Source: Deltaproteobacteria bacterium
Lineage (GTDB): Bacteria > Desulfobacterota > Desulfomonilia > UBA1062
DNA length: 62,910 nucleotides
NCBI GenBank assembly: GCA_018436855.1
Contig: JAHDKO010000078.1
Location: 1-62,910, forward strand
Direction: 5' to 3'
The notes below the pieces were generated by a model. The model was not told the origin of the DNA. It worked only from the letters and a program-made list of their open reading frames with translations, and did not search any database. The translations under genes were made by a program, and so were the position numbers. Shown here one piece after another: positions 44,371 through 51,048 of this stretch (positions are counted from its first letter, which is position 1; each line of letters opens with the position of its first letter).

Positions 44371-46092
44371 ATGTTTGGGAAAAAAAAGTTCAGGCCCGAC
44401 TGGACGGAGCACGCACCGCAGAGCGGCAGCATCAGGTCGATCGTCAAGTACGGCAACCCCCGCGCCTTCAAGCACCCGAGCGACGGATGGGTCGCCATGA
44501 TGATGGACGAGTTCGGCATGACCCGCGAGGATTTTTCCCGAAAGCAGGACGAGGGAGCGGAAAGGGCTGTTCTGAACCGGCCGGCGGCCCTGGATAAGCG
44601 GCACATCGAGCACCTGAAAGGCATCGTGGGGCCGGAAAACGTCCGCACCGACGACTACAGCAGGATCAGGTACGCCTACGGCAAGACCACCGAAGAGCTC
44701 ATGGAGCTGCGCCAGGGGATCGTCCGCCAGACCGCCGACGTGGTGGTGCACCCGCGTGACAAGCAGGACGTGGGCAGGATCGTGGCCTATTGCAACGAGC
44801 ACGCTATTCCGGTCTATGTGTTTGCGGCGGGTTCGTCAGTGAACTTCGGGGTGCGACCCGCACAGGGCGGGGTGAGTCTGGTGATGAGCACCCATATGAA
44901 CAGGCTCCTTCAGATCAACGAGACCAACCAGACCGCCCGGGTGCAGCCCGGCATGTTCGGCCCCGCGTACGAAGAGGCCCTGAACAACGCACCCGAAAGC
45001 TTCGGCTCATCCAGGCGCTACACCTGCGGTCATTTTCCCCAGTCGTTCGAATATTCCACGGTGGGGGGCTGGGTGGTGACCCTGGGCTCGGGCCAGGCCT
45101 CCACCTATTATGGCGACGCCTGCGACATCGTGCTCAGCCAGGAGTACGTGACACCTGCGGGCACCTTCCGCACCCGTGAATTTCCCGCCTCCGCCACCGG
45201 GCCCAAGGTGCACGACATCATGAAGGGCTCCGAGGGCGCGTTCGGGATCCTCGTGGAGATGACCATGAAGATCTTCCGCTCCATGCCGGAGAACAGGAAA
45301 TATTTCAGCTTCATGTTCCCCTCCTGGGAGGCGGCGGTGGACGCCAGCCGGGAGATCATGCAGGGCGAGTTCGGCAGGCCCGCGGTCTACCGGATATCCG
45401 ACCCGGAGGAGACCGACCGGGGGCTCAAGCTTTACGGCATCCCCTCACCGGTGGACGCCTTCCTCGTACGGAGGGGCTACCGGCCCATGGAGCGCTGCCT
45501 GTGCCTGGGCACCGTGGAGGGCGACGGCGATTACACCCGCCATGTATGGAAAAAGATCCGGAAGGTCTGCCGCGGGCACGGCGCACTGTACCTCACCGGA
45601 TACGCCTCCCGGAAGTGGGAGAAGACGCGCTACACCGAGCCCTACATGCGCGAGGACCTGCAGGACTTCGGCATCCAGATCGACACCCTTGAGGCGAGCG
45701 TGACCTGGGACAACCTCCACGCGGTTCACCAGGGGGTCAGGGCCTATATCAAGGCAAGGCCTAAGACCATGTGCATGACCCATGCCTCGCACTTCTATCC
45801 CCAGGGTACGAACCTGTATTTCATCTTCATCATGAGAACCTCGGACGTGGAGGAGTTCCGGTCGTTCCAGCGGGGAGTGATCGAGGCGATCGTGAAGAGC
45901 GGGGGCTCGCTGAGCCATCACCACGGCATCGGCAGGATGATGGCGCCGTACCTGGAGGAGTATCTCGGAAAGGAGCAGATGGAGGTGCTCAGGTCCTTGA
46001 AGCACCACTTCGATCCCCGGAACATCATGAACCCGGGCGGTCAGCTCGGGCTCGACCTTTCCGAAGACGAGCAAAAACCCGTGGGTTCGTGA
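44371..46092 (+). CDS. FAD-linked oxidase, alkyl-DHAP synthase-like
   Basis: A 573-aa protein of the VAO/PCMH flavoprotein family. The FAD region reads VYVFAAGSSVNFGVRP and STVGGWVVTLGSGQAS. SHHHGIGRMMAPYLEE near the C-terminus matches the His cluster of alkyldihydroxyacetonephosphate synthase, which swaps the acyl chain of acyl-DHAP for an alkyl chain to make ether lipids. Glycolate or lactate oxidases of the family lack this cluster. GAGGAGG precedes the ATG. It is cotranscribed with glpD (23-bp gap). An ether-lipid role is likely but not proven. Confidence 0.82.
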   Translation: MFGKKKFRPDWTEHAPQSGSIRSIVKYGNPRAFKHPSDGWVAMMMDEFGMTREDFSRKQDEGAERAVLNRPAALDKRHIEHLKGIVGPENVRTDDYSRIRYAYGKTTEELMELRQGIVRQTADVVVHPRDKQDVGRIVAYCNEHAIPVYVFAAGSSVNFGVRPAQGGVSLVMSTHMNRLLQINETNQTARVQPGMFGPAYEEALNNAPESFGSSRRYTCGHFPQSFEYSTVGGWVVTLGSGQASTYYGDACDIVLSQEYVTPAGTFRTREFPASATGPKVHDIMKGSEGAFGILVEMTMKIFRSMPENRKYFSFMFPSWEAAVDASREIMQGEFGRPAVYRISDPEETDRGLKLYGIPSPVDAFLVRRGYRPMERCLCLGTVEGDGDYTRHVWKKIRKVCRGHGALYLTGYASRKWEKTRYTEPYMREDLQDFGIQIDTLEASVTWDNLHAVHQGVRAYIKARPKTMCMTHASHFYPQGTNLYFIFIMRTSDVEEFRSFQRGVIEAIVKSGGSLSHHHGIGRMMAPYLEEYLGKEQMEVLRSLKHHFDPRNIMNPGGQLGLDLSEDEQKPVGS

Positions 46093-46119
46093 TCTCCGGA
46101 CGGATACCGGTCATCTACT

Positions 46120-46142
46120 CCGGCGGCCTCTGACACCGCCGG
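46120..46142 (+). terminator. GC-rich hairpin after GntR-glpD-AGPS operon
   Basis: CCGGCGG at 46120-46126 pairs with CCGCCGG at 46136-46142 across a 9-nt loop, 28 bp after the stop. No T-run follows, so termination is uncertain. Confidence 0.4.
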
Positions 46143-46214
46143 CGCCCTGCTCGACCACTTCCCACGCGCCGGTCATTCGAAGATCGCGCTGCCGGGGTTC
46201 AAACCCGGGCATTC

Positions 46215-46604
46215 TCAGATCGGCGTGTTCCTCAGCGCCCCATAGATCATGTAGACCCCGAGGCAGATGACGAACATCCCGAATGCAACGCGCAGCCACG
46301 GCCCGGCCAGCCGGTTGGCGAAGTACGCGCTGATCCATGCCCCCGTGAAGAGACCCAGCGCCACGATGATCGCGGATTTCAGGTCCACGTTGCCGTGCCG
46401 GTAGTACTCGATCACCGCGGCCAGGCCCACCGGCGGCAGGAGAATCGCCAGGCTGGTCCCGATGGCGCTGTGCAGGGAAAAGCCCATGACGATCACCAGG
46501 GCGGGAACCACGATCACCCCTCCGCCTATGCCGAACAGGCCCGAGGCGATGCCGGCCATGAGGCCGATGAGAAGGAGCAGTATCAAATGTATACCAGCAG
46601 CCAT
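46215..46604 (-). CDS. Half-size TauE/SafE (TSUP) family membrane protein
   Basis: A 129-aa protein with four predicted membrane helices and the TSUP motif GIASGLFGIGGGVIVVPAL near the N-terminus. Full-length members have about 250 aa from two such halves, so this one must pair with itself or another half to make a transporter. Family members move sulfite, sulfonates or organic anions. GAGGAGG precedes the ATG at 46604. Reading past the stop gives no second half, so it does not look like a simple truncation. Confidence 0.85.
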   Translation of the reverse strand: MAAGIHLILLLLIGLMAGIASGLFGIGGGVIVVPALVIVMGFSLHSAIGTSLAILLPPVGLAAVIEYYRHGNVDLKSAIIVALGLFTGAWISAYFANRLAGPWLRVAFGMFVICLGVYMIYGALRNTPI

Positions 46605-46776
46605 GAAAGGCCTCCTCTTTTCTTCATGTCCTTAAAAATATAGTGATAGCCGGATACGGACGGGTTCGCAACAAAGAATACCTGTCCGCTAAACCGTTGC
46701 ATTGCCATGACCCGCACCGTCATCGGGTTTTATGCAGCAATACGATCCCTGTGTGGGAGAAATGTCTCCGGAAGGC

Positions 46777-47475
46777 CTACAGGCCGTGATCGATCTGTTT
46801 TCGCGGGCGCGACAGGGAAACGGCCATATAATAGAACGGGTATACGAGAGAAAGCCAGGCAATGGTCCCCGCTTCCCGCGAATCGGGAAAGAGGCTCAGA
46901 TACCCGATCACCGCCAGGTACAGGCCCGCGAGAACGAGATTGACCCGTCTGAGCCTTTGCGTCCGGGTGGGGTAGAGGTACTGCGTGGGCACGAACACGA
47001 GGATCGAAAGCACCATGAGCACGCCGATCGCTGCCCCGGTGGGTGGTCTCAGCAGGTACAGGTAGAGAAAGACCAGGTTCCAGTATGAGGGGAAACCGAC
47101 AAAGGCGTCCTCGGTCTTGGCCTGCTCGCGACTGAACCCGAAGGCGCTCGCCAGCAGGGGGAGAACCGCCAGGAATGCAAACTTCCCGGGCAGTATCCCG
47201 AACTCGACAAAACCCAGGCAGGGCAGGAACGCATAGGTGATGTAGTCGATGATGTCGTCGAGCCGCCGCCCGTTGAACCCGGGAAGGACTTTTGTCACCC
47301 GGAAGCGCCGTGCCAGCAGACCGTCGGTGGAGTCCACGATCACGGCGATCCACAGAGCAACCAGGAACACCCGGACGTTCTGCTCCCGCAGGGCAAGGAA
47401 GGCCACAAAGGCCAGAACGGCCCCCAGGCTGGTATAGGCGTGTACGCCCGCAGCAAGCAGCTTTTCGGTGTTCAC
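46777..47475 (-). CDS. pcs: Phosphatidylcholine synthase-like CDP-alcohol phosphotransferase
   Basis: A 232-aa integral membrane enzyme with about seven helices. The CDP-alcohol signature DSTDGLLARR followed by GRRLDDIIDY carries the metal aspartates. AKTEDAFVGFPSYWN resembles bacterial phosphatidylcholine synthase, which condenses choline with CDP-diacylglycerol. The likely start is GTG at 47475 with GGGAGG upstream; GTG at 47499 would add 8 residues. It could instead use another alcohol. No choline uptake gene is visible nearby. Confidence 0.78.
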   Translation of the reverse strand: MNTEKLLAAGVHAYTSLGAVLAFVAFLALREQNVRVFLVALWIAVIVDSTDGLLARRFRVTKVLPGFNGRRLDDIIDYITYAFLPCLGFVEFGILPGKFAFLAVLPLLASAFGFSREQAKTEDAFVGFPSYWNLVFLYLYLLRPPTGAAIGVLMVLSILVFVPTQYLYPTRTQRLRRVNLVLAGLYLAVIGYLSLFPDSREAGTIAWLSLVYPFYYMAVSLSRPRKQIDHGL

Positions 47476-47765
47476 GACGTTAGAACCTCCCGTTTGCACG
47501 CCGGAGATGAAAGGTTTACATCAGGGGCCGGAGTGTCCGTTGTTAAGATATAATGATACGGAGGGAGCTTTGTCAGAACACCTGGATTTTTACGGGTGCG
47601 CTGATGGGGACGGTATGACGGGAAAGAAGGATACCGGCGCACAGGTGCCGGCCACGGGGAACGCGCATTCCGGATGCGCCCCTGGAAAAATATTCCCTTA
47701 GGATGCCGGAAATTTCTGGGTCCCGGGAAGAAGAGAGGAATGTGCGGTCCCGGGATGCCGGATAA

Positions 47766-47788
47766 AGAGGGGCTAAAAGAGCCCCTCT
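47766..47788 (-). terminator. Terminator of the sigma/anti-sigma operon
   Basis: AGAGGGGCT and AGCCCCTCT form a perfect 9-bp stem with a 5-nt loop. It lies 28 bp past the last gene of the minus-strand operon. On that strand the stem is followed by TTATC, a short T-rich end. Confidence 0.65.
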
Positions 47789-47815
47789 CTTATACATGGC
47801 TCGCCGGCTGTGCAG

Positions 47816-48799
47816 TTATTTTCTGCCGCCGCCCGAGCCGCCTCCGCCGTGACCGGAGCCGCCGCCCGACGATCCTCCGGACCCGCTGCCCGACGAACCT
47901 CCGGAGCTTCCGCCCGATCCGCCGCCGTTACCACTGCTCCCGCCGGCGCCCTGCGAACCCGAACCTGCCCCATCCCCGGAGCCTGTCCCGTCGAGCGATC
48001 CGCCGGAGCCCGCCTCTCCATATCTGCCCGCGGCCTTCAGCCCTTCGGATGACGTGCCGCTGCGTATGGCACGGCAGTAGCGTTCGGCTATCCGGCGGGG
48101 ATCTCCCTGCTGCGACTCCTCCATAAACGTGTGCCTGAGCGTCGCCATCTCGCGCTCACCATATCCCTTCTCCAGGGCCTGCGATACGGCCTCGGCCGCG
48201 ATCTGCGACGGCACGCCCCGCCGGGTCATCTCCCGGGCGGCCGTGAAGCTCTCGCCGGCCAGTGCCCCGGTCTGGTCCCGGGACTGATCCCTCTGGCGCT
48301 CCCGGACGGTCTCGCGGATCTTTTCCGCGATCCTCCCGGCATCCTCTTTTGTCAATCCGGCAGCCATGCCCTCGGCAACCGCCTCGCCGATCCTGCGGAT
48401 CTCCCGGTCCTCGCCGGTGATGCCGCGCGCCGTTCCATAGGCGTATGCGTACCTGGATCTGGTCATCTCCATGGCCTGCACGATCTTTTCCGCCTGGACC
48501 TTTTTCGTCATGCCCTCGAAGGCCTTGTTCATGACAGGCTCTGCCGGCTGCCCTTCCTTCAGGGCGTTCATCACGATCTCCTGGGCCCTGATCGTGTGTT
48601 CTTCCTGAAACCGGCTGCGCACCATGAGCCTGGCCATCCTGAGGGCCTCATCGCTGTTCGCCCCCAGCCGGATCATCTCCCGTGTGTTTGTCCGGACCTG
48701 TTCCGATGCGCCGGGAAGTTCCTGATCAACCTCGTCGCCGAAGGCGGCGGAGGAACCGCACAGCAGCACGATGCCGATGAGAACCAGAATCTTTTTCAT
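47816..48799 (-). CDS. Secreted helical protein with Gly/Ser-rich tail
   Basis: A 327-aa protein with a signal peptide (cleavage near SSAAFG, residue 21). Residues about 25-245 are charged and helical with loosely repeated units (IVMNALKEGQPAEPV, VAEGMAAGLTKEDAGRIAE, VSQALEKGYGEREMATL). From about 255 to the end the chain is almost entirely Gly and Ser, which suggests a flexible or surface-exposed tail. I recognise no family. It starts 55 bp after the CBM48-like lipoprotein gene on the same strand and is probably the last gene of that operon. Confidence 0.8.
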   Translation of the reverse strand: MKKILVLIGIVLLCGSSAAFGDEVDQELPGASEQVRTNTREMIRLGANSDEALRMARLMVRSRFQEEHTIRAQEIVMNALKEGQPAEPVMNKAFEGMTKKVQAEKIVQAMEMTRSRYAYAYGTARGITGEDREIRRIGEAVAEGMAAGLTKEDAGRIAEKIRETVRERQRDQSRDQTGALAGESFTAAREMTRRGVPSQIAAEAVSQALEKGYGEREMATLRHTFMEESQQGDPRRIAERYCRAIRSGTSSEGLKAAGRYGEAGSGGSLDGTGSGDGAGSGSQGAGGSSGNGGGSGGSSGGSSGSGSGGSSGGGSGHGGGGSGGGRK

Positions 48800-48854
48800 C
48801 TCGTTTCTCCTTTGCTCTGTTCTGCCTGCTTAAAACGTGCGAGGCATCACAAGG

Positions 48855-49181
48855 TTACATATCCGGCAGGTAAATGCAGCTGCCCTGCCCGAACCCGTCG
48901 TCCTCGCGGTAGGCGCACCCGGGCACGAGCACACGGCCGTCTACGAGATAGAAGTAGCTGAATTCCTCACCGGCGGGCACGCTCACCATCCATGTGGACG
49001 TATCGATCTTGCGCGCCGGATGGGGCCGGTACCCGTCGAGGGAGGAAACCAAGACGACCTTCCGGGCATCCGGGGCGCGGAGAAACAGCTTCACGGTGCC
49101 GTTTTCCACCTTCTGATAGTGGTGGGCGCAGCCGGCGAGCACAAGACCGAGCACGATGGACAGAACTACCGAGCGCCTCAC
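48855..49181 (-). CDS. Lipoprotein with glycogen-binding-like (AMPK/CBM48) domain
   Basis: A 108-aa lipoprotein. The signal ends in a clear lipobox LAGC (Cys at about residue 18). The rest looks like one beta-sandwich of the early-set/AMPK glycogen-binding type: GTVKLFLRAPDARKVVLVSS, TWMVSVPAGEEFSYFYLVDG, then CAYREDDGFGQGSC. The two late cysteines may bond. Its ATG overlaps the anti-sigma stop (ATGA), so the two are coupled. It may share a ligand with the periplasmic domain of the anti-sigma factor (inference). Confidence 0.82.
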   Translation of the reverse strand: MRRSVVLSIVLGLVLAGCAHHYQKVENGTVKLFLRAPDARKVVLVSSLDGYRPHPARKIDTSTWMVSVPAGEEFSYFYLVDGRVLVPGCAYREDDGFGQGSCIYLPDM

Positions 49182-49750
49182 AGGCCCGCTCCCGCAAGCA
49201 GGATGGAGTTTTCTCCGCCGAAGTCATCGTGTTCGCGGGCGGGGACCGTGGGGTCCACGAAGCGGGTGTCGTCTTCCATGACATAGGTGAAGCGGTGCTC
49301 CCCCCGGGGAATATCCAGGGTGATCTCCCAGTAGCCGCTCCCGCCCTGCTGCCTCAGGGGAACCTTTTCCCAGCCGGTGAAGCTCCCGGCAATGTCCACA
49401 CGGGATGCATCCGGCCGGTAGACGACGAACCGGTGGGAGGTGTCGGCCGGGCCGAGCTGAAGCACCAGGGCAAAGGAGAGCACGAGCACGGCCGCCGCCA
49501 TGGCCGCCGTCACGATCACCAGCGGCCGGAGCATGGCCGGGACGTGCGGTCTCACGGGCACGATCGCACGTTCAAGCTCGGGAACCTCTCCGGTCATCTC
49601 GGCGCGCAGCTCCTTTTCCTGGTCCAGAAGGGCGATGGTCTCGTCCTTGAACCTGCCGCTTGCGTGAACCCGTTCCACGAACACCTTTTTCTCGTCGATG
49701 CTCAGCTCGTCATCGATGAACAGGCTTATGATCGTATCCTGGCTATCCAT
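49178..49750 (-). CDS. Anti-sigma factor with periplasmic CBM48/AMPK-like domain
   Basis: A 190-aa single-pass membrane protein. The N-terminal 65 residues are a helical, Asp/Glu-rich anti-sigma-like domain (DTIISLFIDDELSIDEKK) without the zinc HxxxCxxC motif. A membrane helix covers about 75-98. The periplasmic part is a glycogen-binding-like domain: VDIAGSFTGWEKVPL, GYWEITLDIPRGEHRFTYVM and FGGENSIL. The start at 49750 has GGAGG 7 nt upstream and lies 2 bp from the sigma-factor stop. It should hold the sigma factor at the membrane and release it on a carbohydrate or cell-wall cue (inference). Confidence 0.85.
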   Translation of the reverse strand: MDSQDTIISLFIDDELSIDEKKVFVERVHASGRFKDETIALLDQEKELRAEMTGEVPELERAIVPVRPHVPAMLRPLVIVTAAMAAAVLVLSFALVLQLGPADTSHRFVVYRPDASRVDIAGSFTGWEKVPLRQQGGSGYWEITLDIPRGEHRFTYVMEDDTRFVDPTVPAREHDDFGGENSILLAGAGL

Positions 49751-49752
49751 AC

Positions 49753-50220
49753 TCATTCCTCCAGATAATCTCTCAGCTTGAGCCGGGCCCGGTGGACCTT
49801 TACCTTGACATTGGCCACGCTCAAACACATGACCTCCGCGATCTCGGCATAGGAGAGAGAGCTGCTCACGACCATGGAGAGCACGTCGCGTTCATCCCGG
49901 TTCAACTTCTGCAACCCCGCCAGGACCCTTGTGTAGCGGTCCCTTGTCACGAGCGCGTGCTCCGGGTCTGCACGGGTGTCACGTTCGTCATCCTTGAGTC
50001 CGGTGTAGCGGGAATTCCTGCGCAGGTGATCGATGAAGGCATTGCGTGCGATCGTGAAAAGGAGAGCAGGGACAACTTCGCGATCGTCATACCGCTCCAT
50101 GCAGCGGGTGAAACTCTCCTGCAGGATATCACGCGCCACGTCTACATCTCCTGTCATGCGCACCAGGTACGAGAACAGTCTGCCCTTGTTCTCCTCGAAA
50201 ATGGTCTCCATCGGGTGCAT
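49753..50220 (-). CDS. ECF-type RNA polymerase sigma factor
   Basis: A 155-aa sigma factor with region 2 (VDVARDILQESFTRCMERY, then LLFTIARNAFIDHLRR) and region 4 (SYAEIAEVMCLSVANVKVKVHRARLKLRDYL). It lacks regions 1 and 3, as ECF sigmas do. The start at 50220 (MHPMETIFEEN) has no Shine-Dalgarno, and the promoter candidate begins only about 11 bp upstream, so translation may be leaderless. Adjacent anti-sigma and target-like genes suggest a self-controlled envelope regulon. Confidence 0.92.
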   Translation of the reverse strand: MHPMETIFEENKGRLFSYLVRMTGDVDVARDILQESFTRCMERYDDREVVPALLFTIARNAFIDHLRRNSRYTGLKDDERDTRADPEHALVTRDRYTRVLAGLQKLNRDERDVLSMVVSSSLSYAEIAEVMCLSVANVKVKVHRARLKLRDYLEE

Positions 50221-50230
50221 GACGCAAGTA

Positions 50231-50257
50231 TAACGCAGAATCCAAGGAGAGGTTACA
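50231..50257 (-). promoter_or_regulatory. Candidate ECF promoter of the sigma operon
   Basis: On the minus strand TGTAACC (50257-50251) is followed after 15 nt by CGTTA (50235-50231). An AAC-containing -35 and a CGT-containing -10 are the usual style for ECF sigma factors that drive their own operon. The match is by style only. Confidence 0.35.
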
Positions 50258-50470
50258 GGAGAATATGGGAAAAGACCGCCGGGGGCCCTCCGCCTTTTCG
50301 GACAGGGGAGGAGAAAGGCCCTTTCTCCAATATTTTCTTCAGCGTGTGCATGCACCATATTTTCTCTGTTGATTCCTCAACATTCATTCAGTACTATAAC
50401 TTGAAACCATAAAAATCGTGTGATCATGAGATCGACAGTGGAGATCCGGCAGCACGAAAGGAGAGAATGA

Positions 50471-50785
50471 ATGCTCGAAGTAACCGAGAAGGCAACACAG
50501 AAGGTCGAAGAGTTCTTCAAGACCAGGCAGGAGATAGAGCCGCTGAGGGTAGTGGTCGCCGGCGTCGGTTGAGGGGGGCCCACACTGGGATTGGCTCTGG
50601 ACGAGCCAAACGAAACCGACGAAGTCATCGAGACCGGGGGGTTCAAGTTCGTTGTCGAGAAGAGTCTGCTGGAGCAGGCAAAACCCATCCGGATAGATTA
50701 TATCGCGAATTCCATGGGCGAGGGGTTCATCATCACCTCGGCCCTTTCCAAAAAGAGCGACTGCGGCAGCTGCACAAGCTGCTAG
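50471..50785 (+). CDS. HesB-like selenoprotein (Sec at UGA codon 34)
   Basis: A 104-codon gene interrupted by an in-frame TGA at 50570-50572. With the TGA read as selenocysteine, the product is a HesB/IscA-type iron-sulfur-related protein. VVVAGVG-U-GGPTLGLAL matches the family's GCGGP site with Sec for Cys, and the C-terminus is KKSDCGSCTSC. AAGGAGAG lies just before the ATG. Codons on both sides of the TGA keep the family sequence, so a pseudogene is unlikely. HesB-like selenoproteins are known in Deltaproteobacteria. A SECIS candidate follows the TGA. Ordinary gene finders would call only the part after the TGA. Confidence 0.9.
50591..50609 (+). promoter_or_regulatory. Candidate bacterial SECIS hairpin
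   Basis: TTGGCTC (50591-50597) pairs perfectly with GAGCCAA (50603-50609) around the 5-nt loop TGGAC. The loop lies 25 nt after the UGA and contains the GG expected for SelB recognition. Position and size fit the bacterial SECIS rule. An alternative pairing of GGGGCC with GGCTCT upstream is weaker. Confidence 0.7.
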
Positions 50786-50808
50786 AATGTATCTGAACGC
50801 ACAGGGCG

Positions 50809-50831
50809 AGGGGGTGCTTCTGCCACCCCCT
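50809..50831 (+). terminator. Terminator of HesB-like selenoprotein gene
   Basis: AGGGGGTG and CACCCCCT form a perfect 8-bp stem with a 7-nt loop, followed by TTGCC. It begins 24 bp after the TAG stop. The rest of 50832-51048 holds no gene. Confidence 0.65.
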
Positions 50832-51048
50832 TTGCCTTGGGGCGCCCCGCCTTTTTCATAAAAAGATCAGGAAACGGACGAGCCGCCGGGGATGTGCATT
50901 CCATCCGCCGGGAGTTGACGCCCGCCATCCCGTCGCCCTCTGCTTTGCCCTTGAGCACGGGCATCTCTCCTGCGTCATGCCCGTCCTGTCTGCGCTGCTG
51001 GCATGCACCGGTCACCCTGAGGGCATCTACTGTGTACGGTATTGCCCG

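Noticed and set aside
46215-46604. Frameshifted full-length TauE/SafE gene
   Set aside because: Sequence beyond the stop gives no hydrophobic second half in any frame before the next gene.
50570-50572. In-frame stop making the HesB-like gene a pseudogene
   Set aside because: The TGA replaces the conserved Cys exactly, the downstream frame is intact and a SECIS-like hairpin follows, so selenocysteine is the better explanation.
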